Numbered from the stretch's first letter, positions 1-10,315 are shown. The stretch is 64,000 nt of DNA from Piscirickettsia litoralis (GCF_001720395.1 NZ_MDTU01000001.1:1525242-1589241), one strand, 5' to 3'. Notes: generated by a model not told the origin, from the sequence alone. A program made the numbers and translations.

Positions 1-279
1 AAAAAAATCAACAGATAAAATAGCAGAAAAAAATACTTCAACTCGATTCGATGCTCCTCCCCAAACTGACATACCAGCTAAACCAATTGCAACACCTAAA
101 AACAAAAATCGATATGTTATAGGACTATTTCTAGCTATCAATAAAAAAGATAACGTTATCCAAACCCAGGTGGGTGAAGACGCAACAGATTGGCTTGAAT
201 TATCAAACACAATAAACAACAAACTTAATACAAATAGTATTATTCCAATGACTCTGTCGCTAATAATAAAATTCACCAT
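1..279 (-). CDS. Multi-pass membrane protein, unrecognised (C-terminus off left edge)
   Basis: The frame is open from an ATG to the window edge (93 codons) and is cut by the edge. Three hydrophobic stretches are visible, at about residues 10-25, 36-49 and 58-74, with a fourth beginning near 80, so this is an inner-membrane protein. A GGAAAG stretch sits directly before the ATG. It starts 41 bases after the 542-residue gene on the same strand and is probably co-transcribed with it. No family was recognised. Its place behind a protein with a hydrophobic, pore-like tail would suit an immunity protein, but that is inference from position only. Confidence 0.6.
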   Translation of the reverse strand, partial: MVNFIISDRVIGIILFVLSLLFIVFDNSSQSVASSPTWVWITLSFLLIARNSPITYRFLFLGVAIGLAGMSVWGGASNRVEVFFSAILSVDFF

Positions 280-320
280 TCTTTCCACAACTCTTTCTTT
301 CAACTACATATCAGTAATAT

Positions 321-1949
321 TTATGCAATTGCTGCATTCGATGCAGCTAAAGAACCTGCACCAGCTAGTGCGGCACCTCCTGTAAACAACCCTGCACTTT
401 CACTTCCAACAACCACTGTAGCAGCTGTTCCTGCACCGAGGGCTGCCGCAGCTCCTCCAGTAAGAGCAACAGCGAGCACACCGATCGAAACTAGGATAAT
501 TCCTTCAACAACTTCTCCTGTATCCAGTGATGAAAAAATAGAGTGCCCACTATCCTTAAAAGTATGGATTTGGGTAGGAAGCTGACCAATAATATGCTTG
601 CAAAGTGCATCTAATGCTGTTGGCTCCAAATGTGCATCTACATCTACAGCAAGCTCTACACCGATTTGGCCTTTAAAACCATAATGGATTTTATCGAGCA
701 AATACTTCACAACCTCCTCTTTGGGGGTGAGCAAACCATAGATACCATTTAAGCTTACAGTCACCCCACCCTTGTCATTCAGTTTGGACTCAAAGCTATA
801 TGTCCACTGTCCAAGCTTTAGTTCTTTTGCTGATGCTAATTCCAACGCCTTTAGTGGCTGAGAGCTAACTTTGTATTCTGCACTATTACTAAAGCCATGC
901 TCTAGCTGCTTTTCTAAACCCATGCTGAACTTCTTCTCAAAATTTTTCCCCTCAGCACTTTCTAAGGCAGTTTTCAAGTTAATACTTTTTGCAGCCCCTG
1001 ATTTTTTATCAAATTTACCAATCAAAGTACCATTAGCTGTAACCTCAAAGTTAATAGTCTGGTGCTTAAAACCCTTAGCAGCAATACCTACACCTAAATT
1101 AACTCCACCACCCCATTTACTCTTTAAAAAATCAACTTTCAATGTTGCAGAGGGTGATATTTCATCAAGAGCGCTTTCAATAAGGTGGATATTCTCATTA
1201 CGCCATTTAATAACCGACTGCATCATAGGAGCAGAGTAATGCTGATAAACTCGAGTATAGGCAAAATCACTGGGGCCTGAAACTAGTGTTCGGGCTAAAC
1301 TGACATATTGAGCCTTATGCTCTTTGAGGTAGATCGAAGCGGCTTGCCATGCATGTGCTGCTTGTGTCACAGTAGAGTTAAAACCCTCTACAACTGAATG
1401 TGTTACTTCTTGCAATTTACCTTCGATCTTTTCCCACAAAGAGCGTGTGTCGGGGGCATCAGTCAATAGCCGAACTGCGGGAATTTTACGTTGGCCTGCA
1501 GCAATTACATGGCAAGAACCCAAATTATCGTGCCTACTCACTTTAGGGTCATGTGATTTTAAATACTCGGGTATCCAGCTCGGTATATTTTCAGGTTGGA
1601 ATTTAGTTGACTGTTGCAATTTTTGATAAAAACTTGCCGCCGTAATTCCTTTGGCAACAAAGTAACAAGTGCCTACAACCTGCTTATCATGCTGCATTTT
1701 ATCTTCAGGCTTAATCGGCTCCATGTTTTTATTGATAGGCACAGTTAAACCCAATTTATAACGACCACTAAACATAAACTCATCTTCACTCACCCACTCC
1801 CAACTTGGCACACCTAAAAGGTAAGCAAGTTGATACATATGGCTTCTAATTGGATCAGAAAGCTTGGTTAAATGCATTTGTGGTGAACGAGCAATCATAA
1901 TGCCAGGTGCAGATGCATTAACCGATTCATCACGTACCGTTTGAGTCAT
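321..1949 (-). CDS. Hypothetical protein with Gly/Ala-rich hydrophobic C-terminal tail
   Basis: This 542-residue protein belongs to no family I recognise. It has no N-terminal signal peptide. Residues 1 to about 470 look soluble and mixed alpha/beta, with a Gly-rich segment near 285-300 (WGGGVNLGVGIAAKG). The last ~60 residues are strongly hydrophobic and rich in Gly and Ala (for example GGAAAALGAGTAATVVVG), like glycine-zipper membrane-inserting segments. A good ribosome site (GGGAGA) lies 5 bases before the ATG. It is the middle gene of a three-gene operon: a small soluble protein upstream and a membrane protein downstream. A secreted, membrane-inserting effector or toxin is one reading, a cell-surface protein another. 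Neither is shown by a recognised domain. Confidence 0.6.
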   Translation of the reverse strand: MTQTVRDESVNASAPGIMIARSPQMHLTKLSDPIRSHMYQLAYLLGVPSWEWVSEDEFMFSGRYKLGLTVPINKNMEPIKPEDKMQHDKQVVGTCYFVAKGITAASFYQKLQQSTKFQPENIPSWIPEYLKSHDPKVSRHDNLGSCHVIAAGQRKIPAVRLLTDAPDTRSLWEKIEGKLQEVTHSVVEGFNSTVTQAAHAWQAASIYLKEHKAQYVSLARTLVSGPSDFAYTRVYQHYSAPMMQSVIKWRNENIHLIESALDEISPSATLKVDFLKSKWGGGVNLGVGIAAKGFKHQTINFEVTANGTLIGKFDKKSGAAKSINLKTALESAEGKNFEKKFSMGLEKQLEHGFSNSAEYKVSSQPLKALELASAKELKLGQWTYSFESKLNDKGGVTVSLNGIYGLLTPKEEVVKYLLDKIHYGFKGQIGVELAVDVDAHLEPTALDALCKHIIGQLPTQIHTFKDSGHSIFSSLDTGEVVEGIILVSIGVLAVALTGGAAAALGAGTAATVVVGSESAGLFTGGAALAGAGSLAASNAAIA

Positions 1950-1981
1950 TGTATTCTCCCTATATTGCTATAATTACGCTT

Positions 1982-2491
1982 TTAACAAAATGAACCAGAA
2001 AAGCTAATTGTATTGCTATTATCCGTTGATGTTGCTTGTTCATCTGCAATTGCTTCAGTCTCTACTTTTGTTTTCTTCGCTGCCATCACAGGTTTTTCTT
2101 CCTGTGTCGGTACATCAACCACTGATGATGTAGTGTTTTTAAATTGACCAGGTTCACCAATAAGATCACCTTCGTTCATTCCTCTGATAAAACCCAATGG
2201 AGACTGCTCACAAATCGCTTGAGCTTTAAAGTAAGCACGTGTGTTTAGACGCCCTTCTTGCTCTAACTGATTCTTGTGAAAAATAGAGTCCACGTAGACC
2301 ATTACTAAATCTCGAAGTTCTTCTTCAAAGTAATCGAACAAATTAACGTTTTTAAGCTTATTCACCAGCATTTCACTGTACAATGCGGCTTTGACTACTT
2401 CTTGATTCTCATATAGAGCTTTGACTTGACTCGCTTTCCCTAAAAGCTCTTGCCATGCTGGCGACCTGGGAGGACTACTTTGATTATCCAT
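1982..2491 (-). CDS. Hypothetical small soluble protein, first gene of the left operon
   Basis: A 169-residue protein of no recognised family. The first ~110 residues look helical and charged, with an acidic FEEELRD stretch. Residues ~115-169 are low-complexity and rich in Thr, Ser, Glu and Ala, probably disordered. There is no signal peptide or membrane segment. An AAGGA ribosome site lies 11 bases before the ATG. It ends 32 bases before the 542-residue gene, so the two are probably co-transcribed. A small, partly disordered protein directly before a large one would fit a chaperone or adaptor, but the sequence gives no direct proof. Confidence 0.55.
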   Translation of the reverse strand: MDNQSSPPRSPAWQELLGKASQVKALYENQEVVKAALYSEMLVNKLKNVNLFDYFEEELRDLVMVYVDSIFHKNQLEQEGRLNTRAYFKAQAICEQSPLGFIRGMNEGDLIGEPGQFKNTTSSVVDVPTQEEKPVMAAKKTKVETEAIADEQATSTDNSNTISFSGSFC

Positions 2492-2797
2492 TTATAAAAG
2501 TCCTTACAGATAATGACAAAGCATGTTGATTGATTAAGGTGATAAAAGGCATTAGTCACCATCCTTGCTTTATTTTTCAATAAGTTATAAAAATTCTGCA
2601 TTTTAATTATTATCCAACCGATACTCTACCAGAAAAAGCAAGCAACAGCCATAAAAAACCAAGCCGTTTAGAAAAAGCAACTTCTTGATTTTTTTATATT
2701 TAATCAAGTGATATTAGCAAACAAAAACATTAATCATAAACAACAAACTATACTCCATATAAGTAATAGAAAGCTGCATTAGCACCTAAATGAAACG
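2492..2797. other. AT-rich divergent intergenic region
   Basis: About 300 bases lie between the leftward operon and the rightward response-regulator gene. The stretch is very AT-rich with several A runs and no credible gene. It should hold both divergent promoters, but I could not find a convincing -35/-10 pair. A weak 7-base inverted repeat (CTTGATT...AATCAAG) lies near 2683-2708. Confidence 0.5.
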
Positions 2798-3223
2798 ATG
2801 AAAACAACCCGTTTACAGTTATTGCTGGTAGAGGACGACTTAGCCGATCAGAAGCTGGTTTTATTAGCCTTAGCAAAAATCAACTTTCCTTATCAATTAC
2901 AAATTAAAAATGATGGAGAAGAAGCTTTACAACACATTATAAATACCCAAGATAGACCGGACTACCCGGATGCAATGTTGCTTGATTTAAACTTGCCTAA
3001 ACGATCTGGGCAAGATATTTTGAAACGACTGAATATCGAGGCAGGGCAAGGCAGTAACCTAAGCAAAATATATACAGTGATGTTTACTACATCTAAATTT
3101 AGTCAAGACAAGCAAAAAGCAGGGATTTTTGGCGCAGATGCTTATTTTGAAAAAACAGATCATCTGCAAGATTATATTAATTTATTAAATACAGTTTATA
3201 TCGATTGCATGGCCAATAGCTAA
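2798..3223 (+). CDS. Single-domain response regulator (CheY/Rcp1-like)
   Basis: A 141-residue protein made only of a receiver domain. The acidic pocket is VEDD (residues 11-14). The phospho-acceptor is Asp63 in LLDLNLPK, the switch Thr/Ser lies in FTTS near 96-99, and the conserved Lys is in FEKT near 121. The DLNLPK wording and the lack of an output domain match the Rcp1 subgroup, which usually works beside a histidine kinase or phytochrome. No kinase gene lies nearby. The ribosome site is weak, but the only other nearby ATG, 8 bases upstream, stops after two codons. Its output is probably protein-protein interaction rather than DNA binding. Confidence 0.85.
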   Translation: MKTTRLQLLLVEDDLADQKLVLLALAKINFPYQLQIKNDGEEALQHIINTQDRPDYPDAMLLDLNLPKRSGQDILKRLNIEAGQGSNLSKIYTVMFTTSKFSQDKQKAGIFGADAYFEKTDHLQDYINLLNTVYIDCMANS

Positions 3224-3398
3224 AATTTAAACTAAAAACTAAACTAAATAAAATAATTTTAATAGATTCTGGCATATCTTATAGTATCAAAGTACGAACG
3301 CATGTGCAGTGATCTTCTGGTAAAATTACCCCACTACGCTCGTAACCATTATTTTAACCAATCATTAACGCACTAAAATAACTTGCTATAAATAAAAC

Positions 3399-4055
3399 CT
3401 AAAAAGCAATAACACCGCGGTCAGCCGTTCCCATCAACACCACATCTGCCGCTTGTGCTGCAAAAATTCCATTACAAACCACCCCTGCAAGCTGGTTAAT
3501 CTGGGATTCTAGTTTATTTGGCTCATTAATTTGCAAACCATGCACATCTAAGATGATATTGCCATTATCAGTAATCACGCCTTCTCGATAGACAGGACGA
3601 CCGCCTAGCTTTACAAGTTCACGCGCAATATAAGAACGTGCCATAGGAATCACTTCAACAGGCAATGGAAAATTACCTAAAAAAGGCACCTTCTTGCTTT
3701 CATCAACGATGCAGATAAATTGCTTAGAGGCACTGGCAACGATTTTTTCCCGTGTTAATGCCGCTCCACCGCCTTTAATCATGTGTTTAAACTCAGTAAC
3801 TTCATCGGCACCATCAACGTAAATATCCAGCTCTCCTGCTGTATTTAAGTCAGTAACGGGAATACCATGTGCTTTTAAACGCTTTGCACTTTCCTCAGAG
3901 CTTGCCACTGTTCCTTCGATCTGATTTTTAATCGCCGCTAATGAGTCAATAAAGAAATTTGCCGTTGATCCGGTACCAACACCAACCCACATGCCAGGTT
4001 TTACATATTCTAGGGCTTTTAAAGCGACCTGCTGTTTTAAATCATCTTGCTTCAT
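3399..4055 (-). CDS. rpiA: Ribose-5-phosphate isomerase A
   Basis: Interconverts ribose 5-phosphate and ribulose 5-phosphate in the pentose phosphate pathway, in the cytoplasm. The chosen start gives 218 residues, the usual RpiA length. GTGST lies at 27-31, DGADE at 81-85 (Asp81 and Asp84), Lys94 in the KGGG segment and Glu103 in LTREK, matching the catalytic positions of the E. coli enzyme. A longer frame would add 24 residues read from the transporter gene and is rejected. The ATG overlaps the upstream transporter's TAA by one base (TAATG), and GGAGG sits 6 bases before it inside that gene. Translation is probably coupled. Confidence 0.95.
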   Translation of the reverse strand: MKQDDLKQQVALKALEYVKPGMWVGVGTGSTANFFIDSLAAIKNQIEGTVASSEESAKRLKAHGIPVTDLNTAGELDIYVDGADEVTEFKHMIKGGGAALTREKIVASASKQFICIVDESKKVPFLGNFPLPVEVIPMARSYIARELVKLGGRPVYREGVITDNGNIILDVHGLQINEPNKLESQINQLAGVVCNGIFAAQAADVVLMGTADRGVIAF

Positions 4056-5259
4056 TACTGACCTCCACTTGTTTTTACTTGAGTTAAGCCTAATCCAAAA
4101 AATAGTAACAATCCTAATAAAACACAACCGAGCATCAATAACCCTAAAGGCAGTGCATTAACATGGACAACATGCGCCGTTGCTGAACTTGATAAAAAGG
4201 CCAAGCCCACTTCACCAAAAAATAATAAACCGGCAGCAAGGCCAATATTCTCTTTAATATAGGACATCGCTTTCACTTGAGCTGGAGAAATTAATAAGCC
4301 GATACCCAGCTCATAGCAGAGCATGCCAACAATAAAACCAGATAAATTCTGAGTGAATATTAAGGCAGAAAAAATAATAATCAACACACCCAAACATTGT
4401 AAGAAAATACCTAAATAAATCGCTCGAGATTTGGATAATAATTTGACAAAATAAGGGCTACTATAACTGCCTGCCATATAGCCAAGAATAACCAGCGCAA
4501 AAATACCGCCATAAACCCCAGGTGGAATATGCCAGCTATCAATCAATACAAACGATGAGCCGGTCACAAAAACGAAAAAACCAGCAAAGCCAAACGAAGC
4601 AAGCAAATTATAACGCAAGTAATTTAAATCAGCGGCAACATGATAATAAGAGAGTAATATATCTTTAATACTAATGTTTTTCTTTTTCTCTAGGCAGGTT
4701 TCTGGCAACAAAAACAAGCTCAATATAAAGGCGAGCAAACCAAATAAGATCATAATAAAAAAGGTGACATGCCAATTAAAATAGCTCTGAATCAAACCAC
4801 CTAAAATAGGCGCGACAGCGGGAGCCACTGAAACGCTTCCAGCAATTAACGCCACTGCTTTAATTTCTTGCTGACCGCGATAAGCATCTTTAGCCATCGC
4901 CCGGGATAACGCCGTGCAATAACATCCTAATAGTCCTTGGAAAAAGCGCGCAATAATCATTAATTCAATATTGGGCGCAAAAAAACAATGGTACTCGTAA
5001 TTAAGTAAGCAGATAAACTGCCTAGCATCACCGGCCGGCGGCCAAAAATATCCGACAATGGTCCAGCAATAAACATCGAAAAGGCAAAACCGAGCATAAA
5101 GCTGCTTAGGGTCATTTGGGCCGCAGTGGCGCTGGTATTAAAAGAAGAGGCAATATTAGGCAGCGAGGGAATATAAAAATCGACAGATAAAGGAGCAAGC
5201 GCGGTTAACAAGGTCAATAAGATAATGAATGGATAAAAATGCTGAGCTGGCTTGAGCAT
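4055..5259 (-). CDS. Bcr/CflA-family MFS drug exporter, frameshifted as sequenced
   Basis: An inner-membrane proton-driven exporter of the Bcr/CflA group. The first 99 codons encode the N-terminal helices, including [10 protein letters not shown] and the MFS loop motif DIFGRRPV, and then hit a stop. The rest resumes in the -1 frame with [13 protein letters not shown] and runs to the normal end. Adding one T to the seven-T run (plus-strand A run 4979-4985) joins both parts into a ~401-residue protein, the normal length. The run sits in a T TTT TTG heptamer, which could also support -1 ribosomal slippage. Sequencing error, true mutation and programmed slippage are all open. It overlaps rpiA by one base. 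Confidence 0.85.
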
Positions 5260-5367
5260 TTTTGTTTTATACTCCTAGATCAATTTCAAATTAATCCTAA
5301 ATTAGATTTAAATTTAAACTAGAATTTTAGAATTTAAGCTCAAATTTAAATTAATTATTAGAAGATC

Positions 5368-5395
5368 AAAAAAAACCGAGCTCATGGCCCGGTTT
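5368..5395 (-). terminator. Rho-independent terminator of the alpha operon (after rplQ)
   Basis: On the minus strand a 9-base stem AAACCGGGC...GCTCGGTTT (one G-U pair) closes a 5-base loop and is followed by eight Ts. It lies just downstream of rplQ, the last gene of the ribosomal block. Confidence 0.9.
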
Positions 5396-5411
5396 CTTTT
5401 AGATCGTTTGC

Positions 5412-5807
5412 TTATTCACCGTCAGAGTTATCTTCAGGCTTTTCGGCAACAGCGCGATCAACAAGCTCAACAATGGCCATAGGGGCATTGTCACCTTGAC
5501 GAAAACCGCACTTTAATACACGCACATAACCACCAGGACGTGATTTGTAACGTGGACCTAGATCAGTAAATAACTTGCTTGTCGTTTCTTTATCACGTAA
5601 ACGTGAGAACGCTAAACGACGGTTAGCAACGCTATCTTCTTTTGCCAATGTAATTAATGGCTCAACTACACCGCGCAACTCTTTTGCTTTAGGCAACGTT
5701 GTACGGATCACCTCATTTTGCATCAAAGATACAGCCATGTTTTTGAACATAGCTTTACGGTGTGCACTATTACGGTTGAGGTGGCGACCACTTTTGCGAT
5801 GACGCAT
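5412..5807 (-). CDS. rplQ: Ribosomal protein L17
   Basis: Large-subunit protein L17 (131 residues, normal length). The N-terminus [20 protein letters not shown] is the family hallmark. It lies near the peptide exit tunnel in the assembled ribosome. It is the last gene of the alpha operon behind rpoA and is followed by a strong terminator. Confidence 0.98.
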   Translation of the reverse strand: MRHRKSGRHLNRNSAHRKAMFKNMAVSLMQNEVIRTTLPKAKELRGVVEPLITLAKEDSVANRRLAFSRLRDKETTSKLFTDLGPRYKSRPGGYVRVLKCGFRQGDNAPMAIVELVDRAVAEKPEDNSDGE

Positions 5808-5855
5808 GGCTTATTTCCTTCAACTTAAACTGGATAAACAAAGCAAGACACGAGA

Positions 5856-6833
5856 TTACTCGAGACCTTGCGGCGGCCAATTTTCAAGCGGTGTGCCCAT
5901 AGCGAGGCCATGAGTAGCAAGCACTGCTTTAATTTCAGCCAACGATTTTTTACCCAAGTTTGGTGTCTTTAATAAATCTGTTTCAGCACGTTGGATTAAA
6001 TCGCCAACAAAGCGGATATTCTCAGCTTTGAGACAATTCATCGAACGAACTGTTAGATCTAAGTCATCAATTGGGCGTAACAGGATTGGATCCACTTCAG
6101 CTTCTTTACGCGCAGGCTCTGCTTGCTTAGTGACATCTAACTCTACAAACGAAGAGAGTTGATCTTGCAAGATCATCGCCGCACGACGAATTGCAGCTTC
6201 AGGATCAATCGTTCCTGTGGTCTCCAAATCGATAACAAGCTTATCGAGGTCTGTGCGCTGTTCAACACGCGCGCGCTCTACTGAGTAGGCGACACGACGG
6301 ATTGGACTAAATGACGCATCTAACTGCAAACGACCCACCGATTGATTCTCATCTTCGCTATCGCGCAACGTTGCCGGCTTATAGCCACAACCGGTTGCAA
6401 CATGAAGACGAATCGTCAAATCAATGTCTTTAGAAAGGTTTGCAATCACATGATTCGGATTTTTTACCTCAACACGAGGATCATCCTGAATGTCAGACGC
6501 AAGCACAGGGCCGACCCCTTTTTTGTGAAGCGTAAGCGTTGCCTCAGTGCAGTCGTGGAGAATTAATGCTAATCCTTTGAGGTTGAGCAAAATCTCGATG
6601 ACATCTTCTTGAACACCTTCAATAGAAGTGTATTCGTGAAGCACACCTTCAATCTCAGCCTCAACGACAGCAGCACCCTGAATCGATGATAATAAGATAC
6701 GGCGTAGTGCATTCCCTAAGGTATGCCCAAAACCTCGCTCTAATGGCTCTAGAACCAAACGCGAACGGCTTCTACCGAGGTCTTGTACATCGACCAAGCG
6801 CGGCTTTAAAAATTCATTGATGTTACCCTGCAT
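5856..6833 (-). CDS. rpoA: RNA polymerase alpha subunit
   Basis: Alpha subunit of RNA polymerase (325 residues). Residues 1 to ~230 form the dimerising domain that nucleates core assembly, with [17 protein letters not shown] near 33-49. A linker follows, then the C-terminal DNA- and activator-contacting domain from about residue 245, with [14 protein letters not shown] and the helix-hairpin-helix [13 protein letters not shown]. It stands between rpsD and rplQ as in the classical alpha operon, so its supply follows ribosomal protein S4 control where that feedback exists. Confidence 0.98.
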   Translation of the reverse strand: MQGNINEFLKPRLVDVQDLGRSRSRLVLEPLERGFGHTLGNALRRILLSSIQGAAVVEAEIEGVLHEYTSIEGVQEDVIEILLNLKGLALILHDCTEATLTLHKKGVGPVLASDIQDDPRVEVKNPNHVIANLSKDIDLTIRLHVATGCGYKPATLRDSEDENQSVGRLQLDASFSPIRRVAYSVERARVEQRTDLDKLVIDLETTGTIDPEAAIRRAAMILQDQLSSFVELDVTKQAEPARKEAEVDPILLRPIDDLDLTVRSMNCLKAENIRFVGDLIQRAETDLLKTPNLGKKSLAEIKAVLATHGLAMGTPLENWPPQGLE

Positions 6834-6855
6834 GAAACGGCCCCTTTAAATGCTA

Positions 6856-7476
6856 TTACTTAGAGTACAGCTCGACAATCAACTGCTCGTTAATATCAGC
6901 TGATAACTCACTACGCTCTGGCATTGCTTTAAAGATACCTTCCATCTTATCAGCATCAACATCCACCCAAGCGATATCAGCACGTTGCTTCGCTAACTCA
7001 AGTGCACCTTGAATACGCAATTGCTTTTTCGCACGCTCGCGAATAGAAACAACATCATCAGGCGACACTTTGTAAGATGGGATGTTAACCACTGTACCAT
7101 TGACAAGAATGGACTTATGGCTGACCAACTGACGCGCTTCGGCACGTGTTGATGCAAAACCCATACGATATACAACGTTGTCTAAACGAGATTCTAATAA
7201 CTGCAACAAGTTCTCACCAGTAGAACCTTTAATACGTGCAGCTTCTTTATAATAACGGCGGAAATGCTTCTCAAGCAAACCATAAATACGGCGTACTTTT
7301 TGCTTTTCACGTAATTGCACACCATAGTCGGACAAACGACCACGACGCGCACCGTGTTGACCAGGAACAGCATCAGCCTTACATTTTGAGTCTAGTGCGC
7401 GAACACCACTCTTCAAGAAAAGATCAGTTCCTTCACGACGTGCGAGTTTGCACTTAGGTCCAATATATCTACCCAT
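6856..7476 (-). CDS. rpsD: Ribosomal protein S4
   Basis: Primary 16S rRNA-binding small-subunit protein (206 residues, normal). The N-terminus [20 protein letters not shown] and the S4 RNA-binding domain near 95-155 ([20 protein letters not shown], then [11 protein letters not shown]) are clear. In E. coli S4 represses its own operon by binding a pseudoknot before rpsM. The space before rpsM here is large enough for such an element, but I could not fold it with confidence. Confidence 0.98.
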   Translation of the reverse strand: MGRYIGPKCKLARREGTDLFLKSGVRALDSKCKADAVPGQHGARRGRLSDYGVQLREKQKVRRIYGLLEKHFRRYYKEAARIKGSTGENLLQLLESRLDNVVYRMGFASTRAEARQLVSHKSILVNGTVVNIPSYKVSPDDVVSIRERAKKQLRIQGALELAKQRADIAWVDVDADKMEGIFKAMPERSELSADINEQLIVELYSK

Positions 7477-7487
7477 AGCTACACCCC

Positions 7488-7877
7488 CTACACGCGACGT
7501 TTCTTAGGCGGACGACATCCATTGTGTGGAATTGGCGTCACGTCTGTGATGTTAGTGATTTTGAAGCCTTTTGCATTTAAAGCACGGATCGCAGATTCAC
7601 GACCTGGCCCTGGGCCTTTTACAAAAACTTCAACGTTTTTCATACCGAATTCGCGAGCGACTTCACCGGCACGTTCTGCGGCAACCTGTGCTGCAAATGG
7701 CGTGCTCTTACGTGAACCACGGAAGCCTGAACCTCCAGAAGTTGCCCACGCTAAGGTATTCCCTTGGCGATCTGAGATCGTTACAATCGTGTTGTTAAAA
7801 GACGCATGAACATGAGCCATTCCATCCACGACTTGCTTTTTGACACGCTTTTTAGCGCGCACTGCTGTCTTTGCCAT
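7488..7877 (-). CDS. rpsK: Ribosomal protein S11
   Basis: Small-subunit platform protein S11 (129 residues). Family signatures are visible: [20 protein letters not shown] near 17-36, [16 protein letters not shown] near 86-101, and the C-terminus [20 protein letters not shown]. It lies between rpsM and rpsD in the alpha operon with short gaps. Confidence 0.98.
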   Translation of the reverse strand: MAKTAVRAKKRVKKQVVDGMAHVHASFNNTIVTISDRQGNTLAWATSGGSGFRGSRKSTPFAAQVAAERAGEVAREFGMKNVEVFVKGPGPGRESAIRALNAKGFKITNITDVTPIPHNGCRPPKKRRV

Positions 7878-7890
7878 AGTACTTTATTTC

Positions 7891-8247
7891 CTACTTAGTG
7901 ACTGGACGACGTGGACCCTTACGCGTACGAGCATTCGTTTGCGTACGTTGGCCACGGAGAGGCAAGCTACGACGATGACGTAGGCCGCGATAGCAACCCA
8001 AGTCCATTAAGCGCTTGATGTTCATGGAAATTTCACGACGCAAATCACCTTCAGTCGTGTATTCACCCACAGCTTTACGAAGTGCTTCAACTTCATCTTC
8101 AGAAAGATTTCTGATTTTAGCTGTAGGATTCACACCCGCTGCGATACAAATTTTTTGTGCGCGTGGTCGACCAATACCAAAGATTGAAGTTAATGCAATC
8201 TCGGCATGTTTTTGTACTGGAATATTGACACCTGCTATACGGGCCAT
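7891..8247 (-). CDS. rpsM: Ribosomal protein S13
   Basis: Small-subunit head protein S13 (118 residues), which contacts the P-site tRNA and the 50S subunit. [20 protein letters not shown] opens the protein, and the C-terminal [20 protein letters not shown] segment is typical. It is the first gene of the alpha operon and follows a terminator that closes the spc operon. The 143 bases before it should hold the promoter and leader. Confidence 0.98.
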   Translation of the reverse strand: MARIAGVNIPVQKHAEIALTSIFGIGRPRAQKICIAAGVNPTAKIRNLSEDEVEALRKAVGEYTTEGDLRREISMNIKRLMDLGCYRGLRHRRSLPLRGQRTQTNARTRKGPRRPVTK

Positions 8248-8294
8248 TCCAAACTCCTACCTAAGAGACTAACCAATCGCTATTCTTTAATGAC

Positions 8295-8319
8295 AAAAAA
8301 GCTAAATACAATACTTAGC
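8295..8319 (-). terminator. Terminator between rpmJ and rpsM (spc/alpha border)
   Basis: On the minus strand an 8-base stem GCTAAGTA...TATTTAGC (one G-U pair) with a 3-base loop runs into six Ts. It separates the spc and alpha transcription units, the same border as in E. coli. No strong promoter could be picked out in the remaining ~45 bases before rpsM. Confidence 0.85.
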
Positions 8320-8390
8320 CCTTCTGCATAGTGAAAGTGTCATTATTAACCCTTCACTGAATAGCGCCTAAAACGATCCTGAAACTAAAC

Positions 8391-8504
8391 TTAGCCTTGA
8401 CGCTGTTTATGTTTAGGATCTGTACAGATAACACGTACGACGCGATCGCGGCGAATCACCTTGCAATTACGGCACATACGTTTTACAGAAGCACGAACTT
8501 TCAT
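8391..8504 (-). CDS. rpmJ: Ribosomal protein L36
   Basis: Small large-subunit protein L36 (37 residues, the usual zinc-binding form). It opens [15 protein letters not shown], has Cys11, Cys14, Cys27 and His32 as the zinc ligands, and ends [15 protein letters not shown] lies upstream of the ATG. It is the last spc gene, between secY and the terminator. Confidence 0.97.
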   Translation of the reverse strand: MKVRASVKRMCRNCKVIRRDRVVRVICTDPKHKQRQG

Positions 8505-8560
8505 CGTTCATCTCTCCATTCAATTGAGCCTTACAGCTCAACAAAGTCTAGGGCGCAGGT

Positions 8561-9880
8561 TTAGCGCCCCTTTAAATTCGCTTTTTTCAGGAGCGAATCA
8601 TATTGACGTGACATCAAATGTGCTTGTACCTGAGAAATAAAGTCCATCACTACGACCACAACGATCAATAATGACGTCCCTCCGAAATAGAACGGCACGT
8701 TCCAGGCCAGAGTGAAAAACTCAGGTAACAACGACACGGCAGCAACATAAATTGCCCCCACCAAAGTGAGTCGTGTCATCACTCCATCAATATAGCGTGC
8801 TGTTTTCTCCCCTGGGCGGATTCCTGGAATAAACGCGCCGGACTTTTTCAAGTTATCAGCGGTATCCCGAGGGTTAAACACCAAGGCAGTATAAAAGAAC
8901 GCAAAAAATATAACAGCGGCACAGAATAACAGTAAATACAATGGTTGTCCAGGACTTAGCATCAAGCCTAAATCACTGAGCCATCCCATGTGCGGACCAT
9001 GACCAAACCATTGGCTTAGGGTCGCAGGGAAAAGTAAGATACTGCTTGCGAAGATCGGTGGGATCACCCCTGCCATATTAATCTTCAGCGGTAAGTGAGA
9101 GCTTTGCGCGGCAAACATACGGCGGCCTTGTTGACGCTTAGCATAGTTCACGGTGATTTTGCGCTGAGCCCGCTCCATAAAGACAACAAAAGCGGTGACA
9201 GCAACCACGGCGACAGCCACTAACAACAACACAGCTAAAGGCAGATCGCCTTCACGTGATGCGGTAAATGCCTTGCCTAGCGCACTTGGCAAACCGGCGA
9301 CAATACCGGCAAAAATCAGCATGGAAATACCATTACCAATACCGCGTTCGGTGATTTGCTCACCAAGCCACATGATAAACATTGTGCCTGTTACTAACGT
9401 CACAACTGAACTGACAAAGAAAATCGTCCCTGGATCTATCGCTAAACCCTGGCCGATAATGTACTTTGTAATCCCGATAGACTGCAGTAAGGCAAGCGCT
9501 AATGTTCCATAGCGAGTGTATTGGGTAATTTTACGCTGACCGGCTTCTCCACCTTCTTTCTTCAGCTCCTCCAAGGAAGGCACCACCGCAGTTAATAACT
9601 GAATGATGATCGATGCCGAGATATAAGGCATCACCCCAAGAGCAAGCACAGAAAGACGCTGCAGAGCGCCTCCTGAAAACATATTAAATAAGCCAAGGAT
9701 GGTTTTTCCTTGGCTATCAAAGAACTGAGCGAGTTTATTTGGATCAATTCCCGGCACCGGGATATGAGAGCCGATGCGGTAAACCACAATGGCAATCAAG
9801 AGAAAAAATAAACGTTTACGCAGTTCAGCCAGGCCGGAGCCTGACTTATTTAATTGTGCTGGAGCGCTAAATTTAGCCAT
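8561..9880 (-). CDS. secY: Protein translocase channel subunit SecY
   Basis: Inner-membrane channel of the Sec export machine (439 residues, about ten membrane helices), which works with SecE and SecG. Visible marks are [10 protein letters not shown] near 46-55, the [20 protein letters not shown] plug region, [13 protein letters not shown], the cytoplasmic loop [20 protein letters not shown] and the C-terminal [13 protein letters not shown]. It abuts rplO with no gap, so translation is probably coupled. secE is also in the window, next to nusG. Confidence 0.98.
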   Translation of the reverse strand: MAKFSAPAQLNKSGSGLAELRKRLFFLLIAIVVYRIGSHIPVPGIDPNKLAQFFDSQGKTILGLFNMFSGGALQRLSVLALGVMPYISASIIIQLLTAVVPSLEELKKEGGEAGQRKITQYTRYGTLALALLQSIGITKYIIGQGLAIDPGTIFFVSSVVTLVTGTMFIMWLGEQITERGIGNGISMLIFAGIVAGLPSALGKAFTASREGDLPLAVLLLVAVAVVAVTAFVVFMERAQRKITVNYAKRQQGRRMFAAQSSHLPLKINMAGVIPPIFASSILLFPATLSQWFGHGPHMGWLSDLGLMLSPGQPLYLLLFCAAVIFFAFFYTALVFNPRDTADNLKKSGAFIPGIRPGEKTARYIDGVMTRLTLVGAIYVAAVSLLPEFFTLAWNVPFYFGGTSLLIVVVVVMDFISQVQAHLMSRQYDSLLKKANLKGR

Positions 9881-10315
9881 TTACGCCTCGACTTTACCAC
9901 CCGCTGCTTCAATGGCAGCAAGCGCACCTTTGGTTGCACGAAGGCCGCGAACATTGACTGCTTTAGTGATTTCACCAGAAGCAATAATTTTCACATCCAA
10001 AGTACTCTTACGAACAAGGCCCGCCGCTTTCAATGCTAATAAATCAATCATATCAACATCAAGCTTAGCAAGCTCGTGCAAACGCACTTCTTCGGTCACC
10101 AAAGCTTTACGAGATGTAAAACCAAATTTTGGCAAGCGGCGTTGTAGTGGCATCTGACCACCTTCAAAACCGACTTTATGGAAACCACCAGAACGTGCTT
10201 TTTGCCCTTTATGGCCACGCCCAGAGGTTTTACCTAAACCAGAACCTGTACCGCGACCCACACGCTTAGGAGCATGTTTCGCGCCTTCAGCAGGCTTTAA
10301 TGTATTCAAACGCAT
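9881..10315 (-). CDS. rplO: Ribosomal protein L15
   Basis: Large-subunit protein L15 (144 residues). The Gly- and Arg-rich N-terminus ([20 protein letters not shown]) that threads into 23S rRNA is clear, followed by the globular half. It ends exactly where secY begins. Confidence 0.98.
   Translation of the reverse strand: MRLNTLKPAEGAKHAPKRVGRGTGSGLGKTSGRGHKGQKARSGGFHKVGFEGGQMPLQRRLPKFGFTSRKALVTEEVRLHELAKLDVDMIDLLALKAAGLVRKSTLDVKIIASGEITKAVNVRGLRATKGALAAIEAAGGKVEA

Noticed and set aside
5275-5360. AT-rich palindromic stretch (AAATTTAAA repeats) between the exporter gene and rplQ
   Set aside because: Simple AT-rich composition explains the short palindromes; no defined element.
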